From the NCBI GenBank assembly GCA_000333855.2, contig CM007320.1, positions 354,636-381,931 of the forward strand: a stretch of 27,296 nt of DNA, written 5' to 3'. The stretch's first letter is position 1. The number at the start of each line of letters is the position of its first letter. Below the pieces are notes generated by a model. It was given only the letters and a program-made list of their open reading frames with translations. It was not told the DNA's origin and did no database searches. This document shows, one piece after another, positions 20,361-27,296 of the stretch. The DNA comes from Endotrypanum monterogeii. Lineage: Eukaryota; Euglenozoa; Kinetoplastea; Trypanosomatida; Trypanosomatidae. The translations under genes were made by a program, and so were the position numbers.

Positions 20361-21888
20361 GTCAGGCTTCCCCCGAGTTGCTATACGTTTTCGGTATTCC
20401 ATGACTTACTCTTTCAAAAAAAAAAGGGGGGGGGATATACCGAGATCGTGTCGCAGTGTTGAGCCAAACAAGTGCAGCTACACCTTCGTTCCTCGCTATC
20501 GCGCAAGCACACCGAAGGGTTCACTAGGTTTCTGAAACGTTTTAGCACCAACGGAGGAGTTTATGGAGCCTGTACATCTTTAAAAAAAAAGGAAGCGCTG
20601 GCGTACGCAACACAAATCTCTCGTGGAACCGACGCTGTTCAACACCCTTCTTTCTTTTCCTTTCCCTAACAAACCCGTAAGCTTCAAAGTCCCCTGCCCC
20701 CCTCCTCCCCGACGCAGCAAGGACGCGTGGCTTGTGCATTTCCACCTGTGCGTCGATTGTGGGTTTAACGACTTGAAGAAAAAAAAACAAAAAAACAAAG
20801 TTTGAAGGACTCAAATGATGCGTAGCCTGACCAGTACTTTTTTTTTCTTTTTTCTTCTTGGTCGAGACGAAGAATAATCACTTTATTCTTAGCTCTCTCT
20901 CCATTTCTATCTGCTCATCTTTTTCTCTGTATTTGTGTATTGGCTGTGAGTTGCCCTTATTCCCCTCTGTATTCCCCGAATTTTTTATTTTGTTTTCTCC
21001 ACTGGTCTACAAAAAACTTTCGGTTTCAAGATGGATTCCTCTCATTGATGTGCATGCACGCGTAGAAAGCACTCCGATGGTTTGCTATCAGCGTCGTTCA
21101 AGTGAACCTTTTCCTTCCCACTTTTTTTTTTCTTTCTAGTACAGATCTTCTTGGTGAGAGCGTTCTTGCTTTCCCCACTCTTACCGGGTGAGGTCATGAA
21201 TACTCATTTTATGTTTTTCTTTGGATGTGCTTCGTTGACCTCCTCCCCGGAGTCATCCTTCACACACACACCAAATTTTTCCTTGGCCAGACGTCTCTGT
21301 TTTTCCCGTTACCCTCGCGGATGTCCTGCCCAGTACGTTCAACCGAAAAAATTCAGCCTTTCATTACATTCTTTTTTTTTTTGTATATTTTTATATACAT
21401 ACATATATTATTATCATCTCATTATGCGCCATCCGTTTTCGTCTGTCGTTACCATTCCCGTTTCCCTCTACCCTCCCTTCTCCCCCCAATTCGCCCACAG
21501 AAATGTCTGAACAGGTGATCATGTCCATTATTTGCTCTTTGTCTAGATGACGTAATGGTCACAGCTGATATGCCTTTGTGCCTTGGTAGTGGAGTTTCCT
21601 GGGCTCTTTAGAATATTTGGTCGAACACTGTATTTCCCGCTATGCTGAGGTTATCATTTGCTACTATTAATTCCCACGGAGTGGCAGCATCGATACACAT
21701 GCACAACATCTCGGTTTCTCTGAGGAGGCGATCATAACTCTTGTGATTCGCAAGACACCGTCACCGACTTCTGAGGTTCAGACTTGATCTTTTCTTCCTC
21801 CCCCGCTCTGATGCGGCGACGAATCGCGTTGAGAAAATAACTATGCCAACCCAGGGCCTTTTTTCTGATGAGAATTGTACGTATTCAT

Positions 21889-22180
21889 CCCCCCTTTTCC
21901 CTGCAGCTTTCTGTGTGTCACTTTGTTGGCTCGAAATCCTGTTGCGGCAGTTCATCGACTCCGGAAACCGGGAGTGCTGATATTCGGCTATACTCAACGG
22001 CAGGGCGTCGCATCGGGGAGGCCCACAGTTACATCTTCGGCGCCACCAGGGTGCCTGGCGCTGCGTCCTCCCGGGCACGCTACAAAAGAAGTAGCGAGTG
22101 ATTTGGCGGTGTCGCGTATATCAGTACTGTTGCAAGGAATTCGACCCACTCCCTCTGTGCTCGTCGGAGATGGGTGGTAA
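21889..22180 (+). other. GC-rich island behind an acceptor-like signal; possible gene remnant or noncoding RNA
   Basis: A pyrimidine tract ending in CTGCAG (AG at 21905-21906) is followed by about 250 bases visibly richer in G and C than the surrounding spacer. Three overlapping frames are open through most of it (two forward, one reverse), so open frames alone prove nothing. No ATG occurs after the AG until 22170, which starts only a 38-codon frame. It could be a decayed gene or retroelement, an untranslated RNA, or base-composition noise. Confidence 0.3.
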
Positions 22181-22449
22181 CTATTTTCTGTGTTTCTCTA
22201 CCTCGGACGCCGAGCGACGACAAGCTTTGAGTTGTTTGTGCTTCACGATGGATGTGTGTGTGGGTGGTGGATGCGGCGATGAGTAAAGCGTTTGTTCTCT
22301 GGCGAAGCTAACCAAAACAGCAAAAAAAAAATTAATAAACGACAATCGGGAACACCGAGTTGTCACATCTTGTGAGTTTAAATGATCTTTATGTCTACAC
22401 TTAGCGGGAGAACATCACCCACCCTTTTTCCTTTTTTCTTTTTTTGGTG

Positions 22450-22462
22450 CCCCCCCCCCCCC
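22450..22462. repeat. Poly-C run in an orphan acceptor-like signal
   Basis: Thirteen C follow a T-rich tract (about 22425-22445) and are followed by TTACAG with AG at 22467-22468. This looks like a strong splice acceptor, yet no credible open frame begins downstream. Confidence 0.6.
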
Positions 22463-23370
22463 TTACAGTGAAGAGGAGCTTACTGAGCCGAAGGCAAATG
22501 TAAACGCAGAGTTTATCTTTTTGTTGCGCATCCTTTTCTTTTTTTTTTTTTTCAGTTGTTGAAGCCATCTGTGATGAACTTTTGTATTTAATTTTGAAGA
22601 AGAGAGTTGCATTTGATTCCCGCGGGTGCAGAGAAGAAAGGAGGATAGGGTACGTGCTTCATTAACAGGTCTGAGTCCATGGGTTGTGCGCGGGGCTGAA
22701 ACAACAACAACTGCAAAAAGCGGGGGACAGGGCGATGGACAATCGTTATACCTGCGCCACAAGCAATTGTGTTTTCCCTCTAGCTGTGCCTGATGTACAC
22801 GTGCCATCTTCCCCAACCGTACTGCTTACAGGTCGATAGACTGGCTCCTCTTTTGCTAGTGCACGATTCCATGTCGTGCGTGCCAGCTCGTGCACCAACG
22901 CATGATAACCACACCTTTTTTTTCTTTTTCCGAATTCATTTCCAGTTATCATGTGCGCATCCTTCATGGAGTAGAACTATTCGATTCAATCGGACATAAT
23001 GTCTTCACCGCATGCGTTTCATTATGTGGGATGGTGGTAGGGGACATGAAGAGGACAGGGGGGAAAGGCGAGGCGCGTGGGCGTTTGTATCACATCATCG
23101 AGGTTACTTGTTCTGGAGTAGCGTTACTGGAGGTGTCTCGCCTTTACCCCTCACACCCATCCGCCCCTCGTACGCTCCAGATTTGCTGCTACACAAAAGA
23201 GAAGAAAAAATAGGAGAATCTTCTATTTAGGGAGGACAAAAAACAGCTACACGACTTATCTTTTTGTGTCTGTCGGAAGGTTTGTGCGGTTTTCTTTAGT
23301 GCAATACACAGACACACACAGATGCGTACAAACATCGAGACAGAATTTACTTCTGTGCCCTGCATTTCGT

Positions 23371-23436
23371 TTCCCGGTCATATATCTATATAAATATATG
23401 TACATATATATATATATATATATATATGACCGGGAA
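23371..23436. repeat. 66-bp AT-rich hairpin/cruciform with perfect 15-bp arms
   Basis: TTCCCGGTCATATAT (23371-23385) is the exact reverse complement of ATATATGACCGGGAA (23422-23436). The 36 bases between are almost entirely alternating A and T and can extend the stem. The GC-bearing ends CCCGGTC/GACCGGG show that the symmetry is not just the microsatellite. It lies about 340 bases upstream of the 194-residue gene. It could form a cruciform in DNA or a long hairpin in RNA. Confidence 0.9.
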
Positions 23437-23654
23437 TCGGCCATGTTTTTCTTTCCGACTTCGCTGTGCATCTCTTTTTACTACTTCTAGACGAACAAAA
23501 GATGGACGGGGACCGACGATGACCCGCAACTTTCTGTGATATTTGACTTTCATTTCTTTTTTTTTTTTAATCACTTGGACGTGTCTCAAAGCAGTGTGTT
23601 TTTTATCTTGTCCTGAAACGTTACGCATTGTCAGCACCACTGACGTGCCGATAC

Positions 23655-23699
23655 TTTTTTTTTCCCACTCTGCCAACGCATTTTAGCTAACGCTTACAG
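23655..23699 (+). promoter_or_regulatory. Predicted spliced-leader acceptor for the 194-residue gene
   Basis: A pyrimidine tract (23654-23673) is followed by the first AG at 23685-23686 and a second at 23698-23699 (TTACAG); a third lies at 23708-23709. Each gives a 5' untranslated region of roughly 70-90 bases before the ATG at 23778, and this region contains the ATT repeat. Confidence 0.5.
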
Positions 23700-23729
23700 A
23701 CACCTACAGTGGCCCGCTTACCCCATATC

Positions 23730-23747
23730 ATTATTATTATTATTATT
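23730..23747. repeat. (ATT)6 microsatellite
   Basis: Six perfect ATT units lie between the predicted splice acceptor and the ATG at 23778, so they would be in the 5' untranslated region of the next gene. Read in frame they would encode isoleucines of an implausible extension. Confidence 0.9.
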
Positions 23748-23777
23748 TTTGTCAACACCCTTTCCCACATCGTACAC

Positions 23778-24362
23778 ATGTCTTCGAAGAGTATTGACGC
23801 TTTCAACGTGTCGCAGAGTCGCCTGCGGGCCGCCTCCTTCCAGGATGAGGAGGAGCGACAAAACGCCGAGTACGCGGAGCGCCATAATCTACAGGCGCTG
23901 TTTAGCGAGTTCGCAGCACAGTTGCGCGAGAAAGACCCCAAGTCCGAGCACGAGGCGGAGCGGGTTCTTTTGGATCTTCTCTCGCACCGGAAGGGGGAGC
24001 GGGATCGAGCTGCACTCCGTCTTCACTTTGAGTCCTCCTTCGAGGTCAATCGTGACAATGGCAGAAAGGTGCTGAAGCTGACCACTGGACCCGAGACAAG
24101 CACATTGCACATTATGCAGAAGACACGATCTGTTTCCGTGGATGACACCTTCACGGTGTCACTGGAGGAGGCCGAGGAGCTGACGGATATGTTCTATGAG
24201 CTCGGGCGCTTTGTCGTGGAAAATGCCAAAGGTGAACAGAATGGTTTTATCAGCATTGACGACCGAGACGTGTATCTGCTCGCTAATAGCAAAGAATGCT
24301 GTGAAGTCGGTGACGAGCTCTTCAATATGGCTTTTCTCATGAAGGCGTCGAGCGGTAACTGA
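23778..24362 (+). CDS. Conserved-looking hypothetical protein, 194 residues
   Basis: I do not recognise this protein. The start is the ATG at 23778 (MSSKSIDAFN); the frame stays open upstream to a GTG at 23709 but that part is the translated ATT repeat and lacks ATG. Residues about 15-75 are highly charged and predicted helical (DEEERQNAEYAERHN, KDPKSEHEAERVL). The second half alternates short predicted strands and helices (LRLHFESSFEV, KVLKLTTG, then SLEEAEELTDMFYELGRFVVENA), suggesting a small folded alpha/beta domain. There is no signal peptide or membrane segment, so it is probably soluble. Codon choice is GC-rich at third positions, unlike the flanking spacer, which supports a real gene. 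It sits alone between long spacers, in the same direction as its neighbours. Function unknown. Confidence 0.88.
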   Translation: MSSKSIDAFNVSQSRLRAASFQDEEERQNAEYAERHNLQALFSEFAAQLREKDPKSEHEAERVLLDLLSHRKGERDRAALRLHFESSFEVNRDNGRKVLKLTTGPETSTLHIMQKTRSVSVDDTFTVSLEEAEELTDMFYELGRFVVENAKGEQNGFISIDDRDVYLLANSKECCEVGDELFNMAFLMKASSGN

Positions 24363-25402
24363 GCACGGGGACTGACAGCGCCATGAAAAATAAGAAAAAA
24401 AAAGACGACGCCTCAATTGAAATTTTCGATGACAATGAAGAGGAGACGGAAAGAGGGTGTGGTGTGGCGCGTGTCGCGATTCCAATGTATACATATATCT
24501 TTAGATATCTGTGCCTCCTTTTCCCATACGGAGGCATCTTCGGGTCCCCATCTTATACACTCTCTCTTTTAGTTCCTGCGTTTGCGTGTGTAGCTCTCTC
24601 AAGTTCCCATATTGTCTTGTAAGCGTCCAACCTCCCCCCCCTCCCCCCGTTCACCTTGACCCTCTCTGCTGTGCGTGTGTGTGTTTGTTTTTAATGACAG
24701 AATTTTGTTCGCGTTCTGTTCAGGATTTCGTTCTCTCAATTAATCTCAGCGATGTTTGCAACCTGTCAGCTCCTTTGGTATTATTATTATTATGTTTTTC
24801 TGTCTCTATTCACCCCTTCCCCTTTTTCCCTCAGAAAAAAAAAAACGCATCTGGGTCGCTTGTCTTTCATCTCTGTACAGGACATATACCTTGCACTTAG
24901 TTCTATGACATTACCCGTACCGTTATACACATTGATTTCTCTCCATGGCATGGGAGAAGGTCATCTGTTTTGTTGCTTGCCTCCTCCCCTTTCTCCCCTC
25001 CCTGCGCCTTCTTCATCCACCCACGTCTGCTATTTTTCGTGTGTGCGTGTGGACGTCGCCCAGAAGCATGTCATAACGGCGAGGATCTTCGTGTTCGGAG
25101 CTGAGCGTAGGGGAAAGTATTGAACGGGAGAATTCATATGCTCGACAGAAAAAAAAAGAAAAATGAGGAGGGACTTGAGTTCACCCAAAGAGTGGATAAC
25201 GATTCACTGGTTTTCTGATGTATCTGTTCTCACTGGTGGTATACCAACGAAGAACCTACTGTTCGAGTGCTGGCGCCATTCATCTCTGTGCGCGTTGCAG
25301 TCTTTTTTTGTCACACAGATTGTGCCTCTCGTGCTCACTAAATTCTCTCTCTCTCGGTCCGTATCTTCCACATCCTGTTTATTGTTATTATCAATACATG
25401 AT

Positions 25403-25423
25403 ATTATTATTATTATTATTATT
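25403..25423. repeat. (ATT)7 microsatellite
   Basis: Seven perfect ATT units upstream of the first S10 gene. It is the longest of three ATT arrays within 1.7 kb. Confidence 0.9.
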
Positions 25424-25520
25424 CAAATCACTTTTTCTCCTCCACACACTCTTGGCGGCGGGTTCTGGCATTCCTACTCATAACCCCCCCCCAAAAAAAA
25501 AAAAAACACCACTACCCTCA

Positions 25521-25599
25521 CTATTTCTCTCTTCCCCGCTCTTACTTTCCCTAACCATCTTGACCCGTCGGATGTCATAACAAACGTAAAGCCGAATAG
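25521..25599 (+). promoter_or_regulatory. Predicted spliced-leader acceptor for S10 copy 1
   Basis: A pyrimidine-dominated tract (25521-25560) is followed by the first AG at 25590-25591 and a second at 25598-25599, giving a 5' untranslated region of only 16 or 8 bases. Short leaders of this kind are common for kinetoplastid ribosomal protein genes. Confidence 0.6.
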
Positions 25600-25979
25600 A
25601 CTGGAAAATGTCGACTTACGTCCCCAAGCCTTCCCGCGATAACGTGTACCGCTTCTTCTTCACGGAGGGCGTGATCGCGTGCAAGAAGGACCGCATGGGC
25701 ACCTGGACAGGTACCCTCGGCGGTAACACCTTCACAGTGCCGTGCATTCAGGTGATGCAGCTGATGCGCTCATTGAAGAGTCGCAACCTCATCAAGGAGC
25801 AGTACGCGTGGCGCCACTACTACTGGACCCTGAACGATGAGGGCATCGCGTACATGCGCAGCTACCTTCACCTCGCGCCGTCTGCGATGCCTAACACGCA
25901 GAAGCCGAGCAATGTGAACTTCGAGAAGGTGACGGAGGGCCGCGGCCGCGGCCGTGGTCGCGGACGTGGCGAAGGCCGC
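25600..25979 (+). repeat. S10 duplication block, copy 1
   Basis: These 380 bases are identical to 26882-27261. Identity starts eight bases before the ATG, directly after the AG at 25598-25599, and ends inside the arginine-glycine tail. Flanking bases on the left differ completely. Confidence 0.95.
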
Positions 25980-26108
25980 GGTCGCGGACGTGGGGAGGGC
26001 CGCGGTCGTGGTCGTGGTCGTGGCTTTGGCGGTGAGCGCATGAACTACCGTGCGGCCGCCGCTGCTGGAGGCGAGGCCGCTGCCGCCCCAGCCCCCGCTG
26101 CGGAGTAA
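25608..26108 (+). CDS. RPS10: 40S ribosomal protein S10 (eS10), copy 1, complete
   Basis: Eukaryote-specific protein of the beak region of the 40S subunit head. It has 166 residues, about the family's usual length. The N-terminal winged-helix domain (about 1-95) carries family hallmarks: the YRFFFTEGV start, VMQLMRSLKSR, and QYAWRHYYWTLNDEGIAYMRSYL. The C-terminal tail is an arginine-glycine repeat (about 111-140) built on a 24-base DNA repeat, followed by an Ala/Pro-rich end. RG tails like this are known targets of arginine methylation in the eukaryotic family; methylation here is inference. The start ATG at 25608 sits 8-16 bases after the predicted splice acceptor. A second, nearly identical copy follows 1282 bases downstream, as expected for a highly expressed gene in an organism without gene-specific promoters. 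Confidence 0.97.
   Translation: MSTYVPKPSRDNVYRFFFTEGVIACKKDRMGTWTGTLGGNTFTVPCIQVMQLMRSLKSRNLIKEQYAWRHYYWTLNDEGIAYMRSYLHLAPSAMPNTQKPSNVNFEKVTEGRGRGRGRGRGEGRGRGRGEGRGRGRGRGFGGERMNYRAAAAAGGEAAAAPAPAAE
25950..25997 (+). repeat. 24-bp in-frame tandem repeat in the S10 tail
   Basis: Two adjacent 24-base units (25950-25973 and 25974-25997) each encode GRGRGRGE and differ at only a few bases; a third, partial unit begins at 25998. Such an array is prone to unequal exchange, which could change the number of RG units between copies or alleles. Confidence 0.85.
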
Positions 26109-26889
26109 GTGACTGCTTTGCCGATATGGACTTATGACTAGTGTTCACCCCGTCGATGTATGAGATGAGAGGGAACATATGCAGTGTCCTTCTCGGCAAG
26201 CGTTGTCTTGAAAGGAAAAAAATTGACCATCGTTGTCTTTCTTTTTTTTTTGTGTGTGTGTCTCCTTTCCTGTCGGCTCCGTTTTTTTTTACCCTTTTAG
26301 TTTCGCACTGATTTTCTTGTTTTTAACGATGCCATAAAAAAAAAAACTGAACACACACACAGAGAGACATCGTTGTGAGGGAGTGGCAGCGATGGTCAGC
26401 AAACTCCTTCAAAGTTTGTGTAGTCCTATGCACGTTAGGTTTTCATGTCGGTGGCGGTCGCACGCTGCTTCACGAGGGGGGGGGGGGGCGGTGAGGGCAT
26501 TAAAAGGGAGGAGGAAGGCGCGAGAACGTTGGAGTTCTGAGTGAACCGTTGAGCTCGACTTTCCGCAGCTGACTCTCTCCACTTCGCCAAGATAACATCT
26601 TTTCCGCCTTCTTGCGACTTTCGGTTCCGCTTTGTGACACGAAGGTCCGACGGTGTTCCGTTGATAAGTAGAGAAGGGCATATTCCCGCGTGAGTGGAGA
26701 CAAAAAATATGTAACCTCAATATATATTTATGAATGTTTACACGACCCTCTCTTCTTCTTCCTGTCGCATCTCACTTGTGTCTTTTGTGGGCGTCCTGCC
26801 TTCTACAAAATACTTTTCTTCACTGCTTCCTTGACACTCGTTCCCTGTAAACCTGTTTTTTGGCAACTACTTCTGAAGTTAACTGGAAA
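26109..26889. other. Spacer between the two S10 copies
   Basis: About 780 bases with no credible gene. It contains the S10 copy 1 3' flank with T- and A-runs (26248-26255, 26284-26290, 26337-26346), a run of 13 G (26476-26488) and, from 26700, an AG-free approach to the second S10 copy. It shows no obvious similarity to the spacer upstream of copy 1. Confidence 0.7.
26700..26878 (+). promoter_or_regulatory. Predicted spliced-leader acceptor for S10 copy 2
   Basis: From 26700 to 26876 there is not a single AG dinucleotide. The stretch includes pyrimidine-rich sequence at 26746-26775 and 26811-26832. The first AG is at 26877-26878, only 11 bases before the ATG at 26890. This is the clearest splice-acceptor signal in the window. 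Confidence 0.7.
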
Positions 26890-27261
26890 ATGTCGACTTA
26901 CGTCCCCAAGCCTTCCCGCGATAACGTGTACCGCTTCTTCTTCACGGAGGGCGTGATCGCGTGCAAGAAGGACCGCATGGGCACCTGGACAGGTACCCTC
27001 GGCGGTAACACCTTCACAGTGCCGTGCATTCAGGTGATGCAGCTGATGCGCTCATTGAAGAGTCGCAACCTCATCAAGGAGCAGTACGCGTGGCGCCACT
27101 ACTACTGGACCCTGAACGATGAGGGCATCGCGTACATGCGCAGCTACCTTCACCTCGCGCCGTCTGCGATGCCTAACACGCAGAAGCCGAGCAATGTGAA
27201 CTTCGAGAAGGTGACGGAGGGCCGCGGCCGCGGCCGTGGTCGCGGACGTGGCGAAGGCCGC
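26882..27261 (+). repeat. S10 duplication block, copy 2
   Basis: Exact copy of 25600-25979, offset by 1282 bases. On the left the similarity ends eight bases before the ATG; on the right it breaks at 27262, within the RG tail. Confidence 0.95.
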
Positions 27262-27296
27262 AGTCGCGAACGTGCGGCCGCCCGCGCGCGCGGGCG
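26890..27296 (+). CDS. RPS10: 40S ribosomal protein S10 (eS10), copy 2, cut at the right edge
   Basis: Same role as copy 1. The first 124 codons are identical at the DNA level to copy 1, including every synonymous position. From 27262 the sequence changes: instead of the RG repeat continuing, the frame reads EGRSRERAAARARG before the window ends, still without a stop. The real 3' end is not visible. The change may be a genuine tail difference, but the last 23 bases are extremely GC-rich and palindromic, so an assembly or sequencing artefact at a contig end is at least as likely. Confidence 0.9.
   Translation, partial: MSTYVPKPSRDNVYRFFFTEGVIACKKDRMGTWTGTLGGNTFTVPCIQVMQLMRSLKSRNLIKEQYAWRHYYWTLNDEGIAYMRSYLHLAPSAMPNTQKPSNVNFEKVTEGRGRGRGRGRGEGRSRERAAARARG
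27274..27296. other. GC-only palindromic terminus
   Basis: Every base from 27274 is G or C. It contains GCGGCCGC (27274-27281, a NotI site) and the perfect palindrome CCCGCGCGCGCGGG (27281-27294). The copy-1 sequence does not contain it. It has the look of a low-quality contig end or joined sequence. Confidence 0.5.

Larger units (their letters stand above)
20361..23777. other. Long 3.4-kb spacer between the two unknown genes
   Basis: No convincing protein gene. Open frames of up to about 119 codons are T- and C-rich and overlap in several frames. Contents: A-rich tracts near 20418 and 20581, T-rich tracts, a GC-richer island at about 21935-22180 preceded by an acceptor-like signal, a 13-base C run (22450-22462) in an acceptor-like context, a large AT-rich hairpin (23371-23436) and an ATT repeat. 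Much of it is probably 3' untranslated region of the membrane-protein gene. Confidence 0.55.
24363..25607. other. Spacer between the 194-residue gene and S10
   Basis: About 1.2 kb with no credible gene. It contains A- and C-homopolymers, (ATT)4 near 24780-24791, (ATT)7 at 25403-25423, a C9A14 run at 25484-25506 and then the S10 splice signals. Overlapping T-rich open frames are not protein-like. Confidence 0.65.

Noticed and set aside
21930..21960. T-arm-like sequence suggesting a tRNA (GGCTCGAAATCC)
   Set aside because: No matching acceptor stem, anticodon arm or D arm can be found around it.
21866..21992. C/D-box snoRNA (TGATGA near 21867, CTGA near 21986)
   Set aside because: The boxes are about 120 bases apart with no terminal stem or internal box pair; chance matches.
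22170..22286. 38-codon frame, first ATG after the acceptor-like AG at 21906
   Set aside because: Too short, ends in a GT-rich repeat, and no resemblance to a known small protein.
22902..23213. 104-codon forward open frame with some protein-like sequence
   Set aside because: A T-rich acceptor-like tract lies inside the frame and the C-terminus is the translation of an A-rich run; no family resemblance. Kept as weak only.
23709..23777. 23-residue extension of the 194-residue protein with an isoleucine run
   Set aside because: It begins with GTG, overlaps a possible splice AG and encodes the ATT microsatellite. The first ATG is at 23778.

Overview
The window reads as nuclear chromosomal DNA of a trypanosomatid (kinetoplastid) protist, most likely from the Leishmania/Leptomonas/Crithidia side of the family. 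Evidence: all six convincing genes are intronless and lie on one strand; they are separated by T- and C-rich, stop-laden spacers; nearly every start codon is preceded by a polypyrimidine tract followed by an AG, as expected for spliced-leader trans-splicing; and two ribosomal proteins carry kinetoplastid-type sequences. From memory (not checked), the order 40S S18 - dynein heavy chain - two unknown genes - S10 - S10 resembles a stretch of Leishmania chromosome 36. I cannot name a species.

Layout: 1-377 is the 3' part of the 40S S18 (uS13) gene. 378-1662 is spacer ending in the dynein trans-splicing signal. 1663-14478 is an intact axonemal dynein heavy chain of 4271 residues, probably a single-headed inner-arm type. 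14479-18251 is a 3.8-kb spacer with simple repeats. 18252-20360 encodes an unrecognised 702-residue protein with four predicted membrane segments and a long cytoplasmic tail. 20361-23777 is a second unusually long spacer; it holds a GC-rich island, a poly-C acceptor-like signal and a 66-bp AT-rich perfect-arm hairpin. 23778-24362 encodes a 194-residue unknown protein. 24363-25607 is spacer. 25608-26108 is a complete 40S S10 (eS10) gene. 26109-26889 is spacer. 26890-27296 is a second S10 copy cut by the right edge.

The genes do not form a functional pathway; co-orientation reflects a polycistronic transcription unit. The ribosomal genes serve translation and the dynein serves flagellar beating. 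The most notable signals are the S10 duplication, with perfect identity that begins almost exactly at the predicted mature 5' end and breaks abruptly near the edge, the large AT hairpin, and the two very long spacers. I found no CRISPR, insertion sequence, tRNA or rRNA gene, and no clear new multi-gene system.
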